Below are positions 53,410 through 63,260 of a DNA stretch of 64,000 nt, piece by piece (the first letter of the stretch is position 1; every line of letters starts with the position of its first letter). A program made the position numbers and the translations under genes. This DNA is from Methylobacterium tardum (GTDB taxonomy: Bacteria > Pseudomonadota > Alphaproteobacteria > Rhizobiales > Beijerinckiaceae). Under the pieces are notes generated by a model. The model did not search any database. It saw nothing but the letters and a program-made list of their open reading frames with translations, and was not told the origin of the DNA. The stretch is from NCBI RefSeq assembly GCF_023546765.1, contig NZ_CP097484.1, positions 1,758,501-1,822,500 on the forward strand, given 5' to 3'.

Positions 53410-54681
53410 TCAGGCCCCGGCCCGGTCCTCCGGACGCAGGGTGACCCTGTCGCCGTCGCGCAGCGAGGCCGCCGGACCCACGACGACGCGCTCGCCGCCG
53501 CTCAGGCCGTCGCGCAGCTCCAGCAGCGTGCGGGTCTGGCGGAAGATCGTGACCGGGCGCATCCGCACCACGCCGCTCCCGTCGCCCGCCGGCTCGACCA
53601 CCGCCACGCGGGTCCCGTGCTGGTCGAAGATCAGGGCGTCGTTCGGCACCGTCACGGCGGGCGAGACCCGCGGAATCTCCAGCGTGATGGTGATGTAGAG
53701 GCCCGGCCGCAGCGCGCCGTCGGGATTGGGGATGTCGACCTGCGTGACCAGCGTGCGCGCGGCGGAGAGCAGCGTCGTCGACGAGCGCGAGACCGTGCCG
53801 GGAAAGACCTTGCCGGGGATCTGCGCGACCTCGACCTTGGCGGACAGCCCGTCGCGGACGCCGTCCGCGGCGTAGAGCGGCACATTCACCGCCATGCGCA
53901 GCACGTCGTCCCGGTTCAGCGTCAGGAGCGGCGGACCCGTATTCGTGTCGGCCGTGACCGCGTCGCCGACATCGTTGTTGCGGGCCGTCACCACCCCGTC
54001 GAAGGGCGCGCGGATCTCCTCGAAGCCGGTCAGAACCTTCAGGCGCGCAACCTGCGCCTCCTGGGCGGCGATGTTGGCCTCAGCGACCTTCACGGCGGCC
54101 CTGGCGGCGTCGACATTGGCGGTCTGCGCCAGCACCCCGGCCTGGGACGTGTCGGCGTTCTGCCGGGTCTCGACCCCGGTGCCGGCCAGCGTCGAGGTCC
54201 GCCGGTTGGTCACGTCGGCGAGGTGGCGGTTGGCCTCGGCCTGATCGACCATCGCCCGCGCCTGGATCAGCGCCGCCTGGAGCTGCAGCACCTGCGACTG
54301 CGCCTGGACCAGCTGCTGGTCGAGGTCGGGCGCGCTGATCCGGAACAGCAGGTCGCCCTTCTTCACGTGCGAGCCGATATCGACCTTGCGCTCGGCGATG
54401 TAGCCGGTCGCCCGCGGATAGAGGCTGGCGGTGTCGAAGGCCTGGGTGGTGCCGGTCTGGGTCAGGCTCAAGGCGCCGGCGGCCCGCGCCGCGGTGGCGA
54501 CCCGCACGGTCGGCGGCCTCGCCTCGGCCGTGCGCGGCGGGCTCGCCGCCCGGGACTGGTCCGGCCAGGATCGGTATCCGAGGAAGCCCGTAGCCGCCAG
54601 CGCCAGCAGGGCCAGCCAGAGGCGGCCGTGGGACGCTGGACGGCCGGCCCTGCCCGCGGCTGAACTGTCCCCGTCCGACAT
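53410..54681 (-). CDS. RND efflux membrane-fusion protein (HlyD/AcrA-like), orphan
   Basis: A 423-residue periplasmic adaptor anchored by an N-terminal helix (LWLALLALAATGFLGYRSW). A barrel-sandwich half (LYPRATGYIAERKVDIGSHV) is followed by a long coiled coil (LVQAQSQVLQLQAALIQARA to IAAQEAQVARLKVL), the second sandwich half (EIRAPFDGVVTARNNDVGD), and a beta-barrel/MP domain. The pump gene usually lies just downstream; here the next gene on that strand is gcd, so it is an orphan or works with a distant RND pump. ATG 54681 has GAGGG upstream. Confidence 0.91.
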   Translation of the reverse strand: MSDGDSSAAGRAGRPASHGRLWLALLALAATGFLGYRSWPDQSRAASPPRTAEARPPTVRVATAARAAGALSLTQTGTTQAFDTASLYPRATGYIAERKVDIGSHVKKGDLLFRISAPDLDQQLVQAQSQVLQLQAALIQARAMVDQAEANRHLADVTNRRTSTLAGTGVETRQNADTSQAGVLAQTANVDAARAAVKVAEANIAAQEAQVARLKVLTGFEEIRAPFDGVVTARNNDVGDAVTADTNTGPPLLTLNRDDVLRMAVNVPLYAADGVRDGLSAKVEVAQIPGKVFPGTVSRSSTTLLSAARTLVTQVDIPNPDGALRPGLYITITLEIPRVSPAVTVPNDALIFDQHGTRVAVVEPAGDGSGVVRMRPVTIFRQTRTLLELRDGLSGGERVVVGPAASLRDGDRVTLRPEDRAGA

Positions 54682-54883
54682 TCTCGCCCTCAGGTCGCGC
54701 CGCGCATCAGTTGTCGAACATGACGCCCGCCGGCCGGCCGGCCGGGACGCATCTGGCCCTGTCTTCAACACATAGACCGCGGCCGGGCTCCGGGCGAGAT
54801 GCCGCAGCGCACGATCGGGGTCAGCCGCGGATCCCCCCGGCTCCCCTTCGGTTACCCTGCCAGACGTCAGGGACCGAGATGCG

Positions 54884-56107
54884 ATGACCGAGATCTCCAG
54901 GCGCGCCATCATCGCCGCCGGCGGTGCGATGATGGCGGCTCCCGCCGCCGCGCAATCCTCCGGGCCGGCCGCGCCCCTCCCCGAGCGCGGCGGCAAGGGC
55001 GCCGACATCCTCGGTCCCCGGAACCAGCCCCGGGCCGCCGAGGAGCCGTTCACCCTGGCCCCGCCCGCCACCGACCACGGCACGATGCCGAACCTGAAAT
55101 GGTCCTTCTCCGACAGCCACATGCGGCTGGAGGAGGGCGGCTGGGCGCGCCAGACCACGACCCGCGAGCTGCCGGTCTCCACCGCCATGGCCGGGGTCAA
55201 CATGCGCCTCAAGGCCGGCGTGGTGCGCGAGATGCACTGGCACAAGGAGTCCGAGTGGGCCTACATGATCAAGGGCAAGGCCCGGATCACCGCGGTCGAC
55301 CAGGACGGGCGCACCTTCGCGGACGATGTCGGCGAGGGCGATCTCTGGTACTTCCCGGGCGGCATCCCGCACTCGATCCAGGGCCTCGCGTCCGACGGTG
55401 TCGACGGCTGCGAGTTCCTGCTCGTGTTCGACGACGGCGGCTTCTCGGAGGATTCCACCTTCCTGCTGACCGACTGGCTGGCGCACACGCCCAAGGACGT
55501 GCTCGCCAAGAATTTCGGCCTGCCCGAGAGCGCCTTCGCGAAGATTCCCGAGAAGGAGCTCTACATCTTCCCCGGTCCGAAGCCCGGCCCGCTCGCGGCC
55601 GACAAGATGGGCGGCTCCGGGCCGGTGCCGAAGACCTTCAGCCACCGCATGCTCGCGCAGGAGCCGGTCCGCACCAGGGGCGGCAGCGTGCGCATCACCG
55701 ATTCCACGGTGTTCCCGGCCTCGGTCACCATCGCGGCGGCCCTGGTCGAGGTCGAGCCCGGGGGCCTGCGCGAGCTGCACTGGCACCCCAACAGCGACGA
55801 GTGGCAGTACTACCTCTCGGGCCAGGGCCGGATGACGGTGTTCGGCTCGGAATCGAAGGCCCGCACCTTCGACTACCAGGCCGGCGACGTCGGCTACGTG
55901 CCCTTCGCCATGGGCCACTACATCGAGAACACCGGCGACACGACGCTGACCTTCCTGGAGATGTTCAAGAGCCCGCGCTACGCCGACATCTCGCTGACCC
56001 AGTGGCTGGCGCTGACGCCCCATCCTCTGGTCCAGGCCCATACCGGGCTGGATCCCAAGCTCGCCGAAGCCCTCCCGGAGACGAAATCGCCGGTCGTTCC
56101 GGGTTGA
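54884..56107 (+). CDS. oxdC: Secreted bicupin oxalate decarboxylase (OxdC-like)
   Basis: A 407-residue bicupin with a twin-arginine leader ([20 protein letters not shown]), so it is likely exported folded. Cupin 1 metal ligands are His118/His120, Glu124 and His163; cupin 2 has His299/His301, Glu306 and His345. The flexible lid reads SEDS (188-191), the equivalent of SENS in Bacillus OxdC; its Glu is the proton-relay residue of decarboxylases as opposed to oxidases. The enzyme turns oxalate into formate and CO2 using Mn. Formate is a usable energy source in Methylobacterium. It is divergent from the RND adaptor and stands alone. Confidence 0.93.
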   Translation: MTEISRRAIIAAGGAMMAAPAAAQSSGPAAPLPERGGKGADILGPRNQPRAAEEPFTLAPPATDHGTMPNLKWSFSDSHMRLEEGGWARQTTTRELPVSTAMAGVNMRLKAGVVREMHWHKESEWAYMIKGKARITAVDQDGRTFADDVGEGDLWYFPGGIPHSIQGLASDGVDGCEFLLVFDDGGFSEDSTFLLTDWLAHTPKDVLAKNFGLPESAFAKIPEKELYIFPGPKPGPLAADKMGGSGPVPKTFSHRMLAQEPVRTRGGSVRITDSTVFPASVTIAAALVEVEPGGLRELHWHPNSDEWQYYLSGQGRMTVFGSESKARTFDYQAGDVGYVPFAMGHYIENTGDTTLTFLEMFKSPRYADISLTQWLALTPHPLVQAHTGLDPKLAEALPETKSPVVPG

Positions 56108-56178
56108 CGCACCCCGGAACCCGGCCCGATCCTGGCGCGTCGGCGACGGTATAGACCAGTCCCGTCACGGAGAGAGTC

Positions 56179-56493
56179 ATGCGCCTCGCGTCACGCGCGC
56201 TCCTCGCTCTGGCGCTCGCTCTCCCAGCGGGCACCGCCTGGGCGCAGGTGCAGCAGAACGACCCGAACGCCGCCAACGCGTCGTTCGCCCTGCAGAGCCA
56301 GATCCGGACCCTCAACCAGCAGCGGGTCACGGACTACAACACGCTGAACCAGTCGATCCAGCGGAACGCCCAGTTCCAGCCCCAGGGACCCTACCTGCCC
56401 TACCGGGGCGTCCATGTCGGTCGCCATATCGGCCGACACGGCATCGTGCCGCGGGGCGGGGGCATCAACACGAGCGTGTGCATCGGCTGCTGA
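56179..56493 (+). CDS. Small secreted protein of unknown function
   Basis: A 104-residue protein with a Sec signal (MRLASRALLALALALPAGTA, cut after WAQ). The mature part is polar and Asn/Gln-rich (NAANASFALQSQIRTLNQQR) and ends with HIGRHGIVPRGGGINTSV and two cysteines (CIGC). The family is not recognised; similar short exported proteins occur in Methylobacterium. The gene lies between oxdC and purD. Confidence 0.62.
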   Translation: MRLASRALLALALALPAGTAWAQVQQNDPNAANASFALQSQIRTLNQQRVTDYNTLNQSIQRNAQFQPQGPYLPYRGVHVGRHIGRHGIVPRGGGINTSVCIGC

Positions 56494-56589
56494 GCGGCCC
56501 GGAACTCTGCGCAGAACGGGGAAAGCCCGAAAAAAACCTTTTCCCGCCGGCAGGCTTCGCCCAGAAGCTGGGCCCATGGTGGCGTGCGC

Positions 56590-57864
56590 ATGAACATCCT
56601 GCTGATCGGCTCGGGCGGCCGCGAGCACGCTCTGGCCTGGCGTCTGGCCCAGAGCCCGCTCTGTACCCGCCTGTTCACGGCCCCCGGCAATCCCGGCACG
56701 GCCCGCCACGGCACGAATCGGCCGGACCTCAAGGTCACCGACCATGCCGCAGTGGCAGCGTTCTGCGCCGCGGAATCGATCGGCCTCGTGGTGGTCGGTC
56801 CCGAAGCCCCCCTGGTCGCCGGGCTGGTCGACGACCTGAAGGCGGCCGGGATCCGCGCCTTCGGGCCGACCCGGGACGCCGCCCGCCTCGAGGGCTCGAA
56901 GGGCTTCACCAAGGACCTGTGCGCCGCCTGCGGGATCCCGACCGCGGCCTTCGCGCGCTTCACCGCCCTGGAGCCGGCCCTCGCCTATGTCCGCCAGCAG
57001 GGCGCCCCGATCGTCGTGAAGGCCGACGGGCTGGCCGCCGGCAAGGGCGTCACGGTCGCCGAGACCTTGGACCAGGCCGAGGATGCGCTGACCGCCCTCT
57101 TCGAGGAGCCGGGTGCCGAGGTGGTGGTCGAGGAATGCCTGTTCGGCGAGGAAGCGAGCTTCTTCGCCCTGTGCGACGGGACCCGCGCGATCCCGCTCGG
57201 CACGGCCCAGGACCACAAGCGCGTGTTCGACGGCGACCGCGGCCCCAATACCGGCGGCATGGGCGCCTATTCCCCGGCCCGGGTCGTGACCCCGGAGATC
57301 GAGGCCCGGGTCATGGCCGAGATCATCGCGCCGACGCTCGCGGGCATGCGGGCGCGGGGCTGCCCGTTCACCGGCATCCTGTATGCCGGGCTGATGCTCA
57401 CGGCGGACGGTCCCAAGCTGATCGAGTACAACACCCGCTTCGGCGATCCCGAGGCGCAGGTGCTGATGCCGCGCCTCGCCTCCGACCTCGTGCCGGCCCT
57501 GCTCTCGGCCTGCGAGGGCGACCTGTCCGGGGTGACGCTCGAATTCGACCCCCACCGGGCCGCCCTCACCGTGGTGATGGCGGCGGCCGGCTATCCGGGT
57601 GCCGTGGTGCGGGGCTCGGTGATCCGCGGGGTCGACGCCGCCGAGGGCGACGGGGTCCACGTGTTCCAGGCCGGCACCCGCGCCGAGGGCGGACAGCTGC
57701 TCGCCGATGGCGGCCGGGTGCTGGCGGTCACGGCTCTGGGCGACAGCGTCACCGACGCCAAGGCCCGCGCCTACGCGGCGGTGGCCCGGATCGACTGGCC
57801 GGAGGGTTTCTGCCGGCGCGACATCGGGTTCCGGGCCGTGGCGCGGGAGGCGGGCGAGGGCTGA
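56590..57864 (+). CDS. purD: PurD, phosphoribosylamine-glycine ligase (GAR synthetase)
   Basis: A 424-residue ATP-grasp enzyme joining glycine to phosphoribosylamine in de novo purine synthesis. Diagnostic blocks: [86 protein letters not shown] and [19 protein letters not shown]. All metal and ATP-binding residues of the family are present. Length is normal. ATG 56590 is preferred over GTG 56584 because it sits directly before the conserved MNILLIG. It uses glycine, as does the cluster at 32-37 kb, but the two are not linked. Confidence 0.97.
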   Translation: MNILLIGSGGREHALAWRLAQSPLCTRLFTAPGNPGTARHGTNRPDLKVTDHAAVAAFCAAESIGLVVVGPEAPLVAGLVDDLKAAGIRAFGPTRDAARLEGSKGFTKDLCAACGIPTAAFARFTALEPALAYVRQQGAPIVVKADGLAAGKGVTVAETLDQAEDALTALFEEPGAEVVVEECLFGEEASFFALCDGTRAIPLGTAQDHKRVFDGDRGPNTGGMGAYSPARVVTPEIEARVMAEIIAPTLAGMRARGCPFTGILYAGLMLTADGPKLIEYNTRFGDPEAQVLMPRLASDLVPALLSACEGDLSGVTLEFDPHRAALTVVMAAAGYPGAVVRGSVIRGVDAAEGDGVHVFQAGTRAEGGQLLADGGRVLAVTALGDSVTDAKARAYAAVARIDWPEGFCRRDIGFRAVAREAGEG

Positions 57865-58033
57865 CCCTCGGTTCCGCGACGAAGGCTCCGCCCCCTCTCC
57901 CGGGACGACGCGGGCGAGCCCGACGCCGCGATCCGCTGATCGATCCGGGTCCGGCGCCGGTGGGGACGTCGGATCGCGGGCGCCGCGCCGCGGCCTGGCG
58001 TGACGGGCTCGTCCCGGTCGAGCCGTCCGCCCC

Positions 58034-59803
58034 CTACTCCCCCACCGCCGCGCCGGCCGGCCGTCGATTGTCGTTGGCGCCGTAGAGCAGGCCCGGCCGC
58101 ATCCGCTCCGTGCGCGAGGCGTCGTTGCCCGACGACGCGGCCTCCGGAAGCACAGGCGCCGCGGCGCGGACCGCGATGAGTTCCTGTGCGCCCCAGGGCT
58201 TCTGCTCGACGATCATGTGGCCCATGCCCCGCAGGAGCCCCTGCGTGTCCGCCGAGAGCGCGAAGGGCTCGGCGTAGATCGTGTCGGGCAGCCACTGGTG
58301 GTGGATGCGCGGGGCGTCGACCGCCTCCTGCGGCTCCATGCCGAAATCGAGCATGTTGATCAGCGTCTGCGCGTTGATCGTGATGATCCGCGAGCCCCCC
58401 GGCGAGCCCGCCACCATCGCGACCTGACCGTCGCGCAGCACGATCGTGGGCGCCATGGACGAGAGCGGGCGCTTGCCCGGCTGGATCGCGTTCTTCGTCC
58501 CCTGCACGAGCCCGAACAGGTTCGGCACCCCGGTCTTGACCGTGAAATCGTCCATCTCGTCGTTGAGGAAGAACCCGGTGTCGCCGGCGATCACCCCGGC
58601 GCCGAAATAGCCGTTGATCGTGTAGGTCAGCGCGACCGCGTTGCCGGCCCTGTCCATCACCGAGATGTGGGTGGTCTCGGGCCGCTCCCGCGTCTCCGGG
58701 CCGGGATCCGGGCGGATCTCGACCGACGGGGTCGCCCGGTCCGGGCGGATCGAGGCCCGGAGCGTCTCCGCGTAGGCCGGCGACAGGAGACGGTCGACCG
58801 GGTTTTCCACGAAGGCCGGGTCGCCGAGCAGCAGGTTGCGGTCCGCGTAGGCGCGCCGCATCGCCTCGACCATCAGGTGCACGGTCCGGGCCGCGTTGAA
58901 CCCGGCGGCCCGCAGGTCGTAGCCGTCGAGGATGTTGAGGATCTCACAGAGCGTGGTCCCGCCGGACGAGGGCGGGGGCGCCGACAGGATCGTCGCGCCC
59001 CGGTAGCGGCAGGTGAGCGGCTCGGACTGCGTCACCGTGTAGGCGGCGAAGTCGGCCGCCGTCAGCAGGCCGCCGCCCGCCCGGGAGGCCGCCTCCACGG
59101 CCTCCGGGATCGCGCCCCTGTAGAAGGCGTCCGCGCCGTGCTCGGCGATGGCCTGGAGGGTGCGGGCGAGGTCGGCCTGGACCAGCCGGTCCCCGGGCCG
59201 CCAGGGGCTGCCGTCCGGGCGCAGGAAGATCCGGGCGACGTTCGCTTGGCCCGCGAACACCTTCGTGCCGGATTCGAGGATGTCGGTGTCGCCCCGGGTC
59301 AGCACGAACCCGTCCCGGGCGAGCGCGATCGCCGGCGCCATCACCCGCGCCAGCGGCAGGGTTCCGTACGCGGCGAGCGCGGTGTTGAGGCCGAGCACCG
59401 TCCCGGGCACGCCGGCCGCCTTCCAGCCGCGCAGGCTCGCGCCCTTCACGACGTTGCCGGCCGCGTCGAGATACATGTCCCGGGTGGCGGCCGCCGGGGC
59501 GGTCTCGCGGAAATTGACGAAGCGGCTGCGGCCGTCGGCGCTGTGGAGCACCAGGAAGCCGCCGCCGCCGAGATTGCCGCAGCACGGGTTCACCACCGCC
59601 TCGGCGTAGGCCACCGCCACCGCGGCGTCGACGGCGTTGCCGCCGGCCTTCAGGATGTCGGCGCCCACCTGCGAGGCGAGGCGCTGGGACGAGACCACCA
59701 TCCCGTTCTCGGCCTCGACGGCCGGCCCCGAGGCGGCCCAGGCCGGTGGGCCGCCGAGGGCGAGCAGGGCCGTCAGGAGCAGCGCGCGTGCCGGTGCGAT
59801 CAT
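58034..59803 (-). CDS. ggt: Gamma-glutamyltranspeptidase, secreted
   Basis: A 589-residue Ntn-hydrolase precursor with a Sec signal (ARALLLTALLALGGPPAWAA, cut near AASG). The large subunit holds GGNAVDAAVAVAYAEAVVN and GGGFLVLH; the small subunit begins at the autocatalytic Thr377 in RPETTHISVMD, equivalent to E. coli Thr391. NDEMDDFTVKTG and SSMAPTIVLRDG are the glutamate-binding loops. It cleaves the gamma-glutamyl bond of glutathione in the periplasm. The ATG at 59803 fits the signal peptide. It converges with purD and is monocistronic. Confidence 0.95.
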   Translation of the reverse strand: MIAPARALLLTALLALGGPPAWAASGPAVEAENGMVVSSQRLASQVGADILKAGGNAVDAAVAVAYAEAVVNPCCGNLGGGGFLVLHSADGRSRFVNFRETAPAAATRDMYLDAAGNVVKGASLRGWKAAGVPGTVLGLNTALAAYGTLPLARVMAPAIALARDGFVLTRGDTDILESGTKVFAGQANVARIFLRPDGSPWRPGDRLVQADLARTLQAIAEHGADAFYRGAIPEAVEAASRAGGGLLTAADFAAYTVTQSEPLTCRYRGATILSAPPPSSGGTTLCEILNILDGYDLRAAGFNAARTVHLMVEAMRRAYADRNLLLGDPAFVENPVDRLLSPAYAETLRASIRPDRATPSVEIRPDPGPETRERPETTHISVMDRAGNAVALTYTINGYFGAGVIAGDTGFFLNDEMDDFTVKTGVPNLFGLVQGTKNAIQPGKRPLSSMAPTIVLRDGQVAMVAGSPGGSRIITINAQTLINMLDFGMEPQEAVDAPRIHHQWLPDTIYAEPFALSADTQGLLRGMGHMIVEQKPWGAQELIAVRAAAPVLPEAASSGNDASRTERMRPGLLYGANDNRRPAGAAVGE

Positions 59804-60123
59804 CCCTGCCCTCTCCGGTGCGGGTCCCGCGCCGGCATATAGGGCGGGCGGAACAATTCGCGCGTGCCCGACCCTTCACACGCGCGACCTCATCCTGCGG
59901 CGCCGCACCTCAGGGTGAGGGGGGAGCGAAGGGAGGTGAGGGACCTGGCCGATCCGCCTCACTCGGTTTCGCTTGAACGCTTCGGTTGAGGTGCCCCTCT
60001 CCGTCATCACGAGCGCAGCGAAGTGACCCAGGGTCGCGCCACGTCAGGAAGCGTGGCGCTGTCTGGATTGCTTCGCTCCGCTCGCAAAGACGGCGGTGTC
60101 TAAGGTATCGACCGGAAACGGTA
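59804..60123. other. Intergenic region holding a palindromic repeat
   Basis: About 320 bases between ggt and acdS, both on the minus strand. It contains dispersed repeat copy C (60001-60093). A further stem-like sequence near 59885-59925 (CTCATCCTGCGGCGCCGCACCTCAGGGTGAG) is imperfect. No gene seen. Confidence 0.55.
60001..60093. repeat. ~92-bp imperfect palindromic dispersed repeat, copy C
   Basis: Begins CCGTCATCACGAGCGCAGCG, with AAGTGACCCAGGGTCGCGCC, and ends GATTGCTTCGCTCCGCTCGC then AAAGACGG. Its ends are inverted copies of each other. Same family as 9323-9413 and 47270-47362, in the opposite orientation to both. Confidence 0.72.
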
Positions 60124-61134
60124 TCAACCGTTGCGGAACGTGTAGCTGTAGCCGTTCAGCGCCGGCGCGCCGCCGAGATGGGCGTAGAGCACCTTCGAGC
60201 CTTTCGGGAAGAAGCCCTTCTTCACGAGGTCGATCATGCCCTGCATCGACTTCCCCTCGTAGACCGGGTCGGTGATCATCCCCTCGAGCCGGGCCGAGAG
60301 CCGGATCGCCTCCACGGTCTCCTTGGAGGGCACGCCGTAGACCGGGTAGGCGTAATCCTCGTTGAGCACCACGTCGTCGGCGACGATGTCGCCCGCGCCG
60401 ACCAGGGCGGCGGTGTTCTGGGCGATGTCGAGGACCTGGGCCTTGGTCTGGGCCGGGGTGCAGGAGGCGTCGATGCCGATGACGTTGCGGGCGCGCCCGT
60501 CGGCCGAGAAGCCGACCAGCATGCCGGCATGGGTCGAGCCCGTCACCGTGCAGACCACCACGTAGTCGAAGCGCAGGCCCATCTCGGCCTCCTGCTTGCG
60601 GACTTCCTCGGCGAAGCCGACATAGCCGAGCCCGCCATACTTGTGCACCGAGGCGCCGGCCGGGATCGCGTAGGGCTTGCCGCCCTCGGCCTCGACCTCG
60701 GCGAGCGCCCGCTTCCACGAATCGCGGATGCCGATATCGAACCCGTCATCCACGAGCTGCGTCTGCGCGCCCATGATCCGCGACAGGAGGATGTTGCCGA
60801 CCCGGTCGTAGACGGCGTCCTCGTGCGGCACCCAGGCCTCCTGGATCAGCCGGCACTTCATCCCGATCTTGGCGGCGACCGCCGCGACCATGCGGGTGTG
60901 GTTCGACTGCACGCCGCCGATCGACACCAGCGTGTCGGCCCCGCTCTTGATCGCGTCCGGCACGATGTATTCGAGCTTGCGCAGCTTGTTGCCGCCATAG
61001 GCGAGGCCGGAATTGCAATCCTCGCGCTTGGCGTAGAGCTCCACCTCGCCGCCGAGATGCGCGGTCAGGCGCTTGAGCGGCTCGATCGGCGTCGGGCCGA
61101 AGGTCAGGGGATAGCGCTCGAATTTGTCCAGCAT
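60124..61134 (-). CDS. acdS: ACC deaminase (1-aminocyclopropane-1-carboxylate deaminase)
   Basis: A 336-residue fold-II PLP enzyme that splits the plant ethylene precursor ACC to 2-oxobutyrate and ammonia. PLP lysine Lys50 lies in [10 protein letters not shown]; the substrate block is [15 protein letters not shown]. Residues that separate true AcdS from D-cysteine desulfhydrase are present: Glu293 in VYEGKSM and Leu320 in [12 protein letters not shown] (equivalent to Glu295 and Leu322). ATG 61134 has GGAG 8 bases upstream. The divergent Lrp-type gene at 61386 is the usual AcdR partner. It points to a plant-associated life style. Confidence 0.96.
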   Translation of the reverse strand: MLDKFERYPLTFGPTPIEPLKRLTAHLGGEVELYAKREDCNSGLAYGGNKLRKLEYIVPDAIKSGADTLVSIGGVQSNHTRMVAAVAAKIGMKCRLIQEAWVPHEDAVYDRVGNILLSRIMGAQTQLVDDGFDIGIRDSWKRALAEVEAEGGKPYAIPAGASVHKYGGLGYVGFAEEVRKQEAEMGLRFDYVVVCTVTGSTHAGMLVGFSADGRARNVIGIDASCTPAQTKAQVLDIAQNTAALVGAGDIVADDVVLNEDYAYPVYGVPSKETVEAIRLSARLEGMITDPVYEGKSMQGMIDLVKKGFFPKGSKVLYAHLGGAPALNGYSYTFRNG

Positions 61135-61279
61135 CGGGTCTCTCCGAATCTCGGGGCGTGTCCGGGGGCAGGAGCGGTCTCCGCCCGGCCCGGACGCGTC
61201 GAAGCGAGGCCTCGGGGACGGCCCGGCGCGAGGCCCGGCTCCGTCTTCGAGGCGCAGGGAAAGCTACCCGATCCGCGAT

Positions 61280-61300
61280 GAAAGGTGCTCTCGATCTTTC
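61280..61300. promoter_or_regulatory. Candidate AcdR (Lrp) operator
   Basis: GAAAG-N11-CTTTC dyad (spacer GTGCTCTCGAT) in the divergent acdS-acdR gap, about 150 bases from the acdS start and 86 from the acdR start. Lrp-type regulators bind such partially symmetric sites, but the assignment is by pattern only. Confidence 0.4.
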
Positions 61301-61385
61301 CGCTCAGACATCCAGTGACTTGCGCCGCTGAGCCCCTTGCCTGCAGAGAATTCCGGATCGCGCGCCATTTCTGAAAGAATCGTCC

Positions 61386-61850
61386 ATGTCCGCAGGGCTC
61401 GACCGAATCGACCAGAAGATCCTCCGCCTCCTTCAGGCGGATGGGCGCATGGCCAATGCCGAGATCGCCGAGCGGGTCGGCACCAGCGCGGCCACCTGCC
61501 ACCGCCGGATCCAGCGCCTGTTCGCGGACGGGTTCGTGCGGGCGGTCCGGGCGCTGATCGACCCGATGCGGGTCGGACGCGGCACCCTGGTCTTCGTCGG
61601 CGTGGTGCTCGACCGCTCGACGCCCGAAAGTTTCTCGGAGTTCGAGGCGGCCGTGCGGGCGATCCCCGTGCTCCTCGACTGCCACCTCGTGGCCGGCGAC
61701 TTCGACTACATGCTGAAGATCCGGGTCTCCGACATGGCCGACTTCAACCGCCTCCACAGCGCCACGCTGATCGGTCTGCCGGGGGTGCGCCAGACCCGGA
61801 CCTTCTTCGTGATGAAGGAGGTGATCGACAACGCGCCCCTCGACCTGTGA
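61386..61850 (+). CDS. acdR: Lrp/AsnC-family regulator, AcdR-like
   Basis: A 154-residue Lrp-family protein. The N-terminal HTH (LDRIDQKILRLLQADGRMAN, SAATCHRRIQRLFADG) is followed by the RAM ligand domain (FVGVVLDRSTPESFSEFEA, LLDCHLVAGDFDYMLKIRVS). It is adjacent to and divergent from acdS. AcdR activates acdS when ACC and nitrogen signals are right; the pairing is the basis for the name. ATG 61386 opens the conserved frame. The gene ends close to rarA, which runs the opposite way. Confidence 0.93.
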   Translation: MSAGLDRIDQKILRLLQADGRMANAEIAERVGTSAATCHRRIQRLFADGFVRAVRALIDPMRVGRGTLVFVGVVLDRSTPESFSEFEAAVRAIPVLLDCHLVAGDFDYMLKIRVSDMADFNRLHSATLIGLPGVRQTRTFFVMKEVIDNAPLDL

Positions 61851-61856
61851 GGCCGC

Positions 61857-63200
<1,344 letters not shown>

Positions 63201-63260
63201 CCGCGCATCAACACCGGGGCTGAGCCCCGGCGCAAGCGGGTCGCCCGCGATCGCGCGGGA

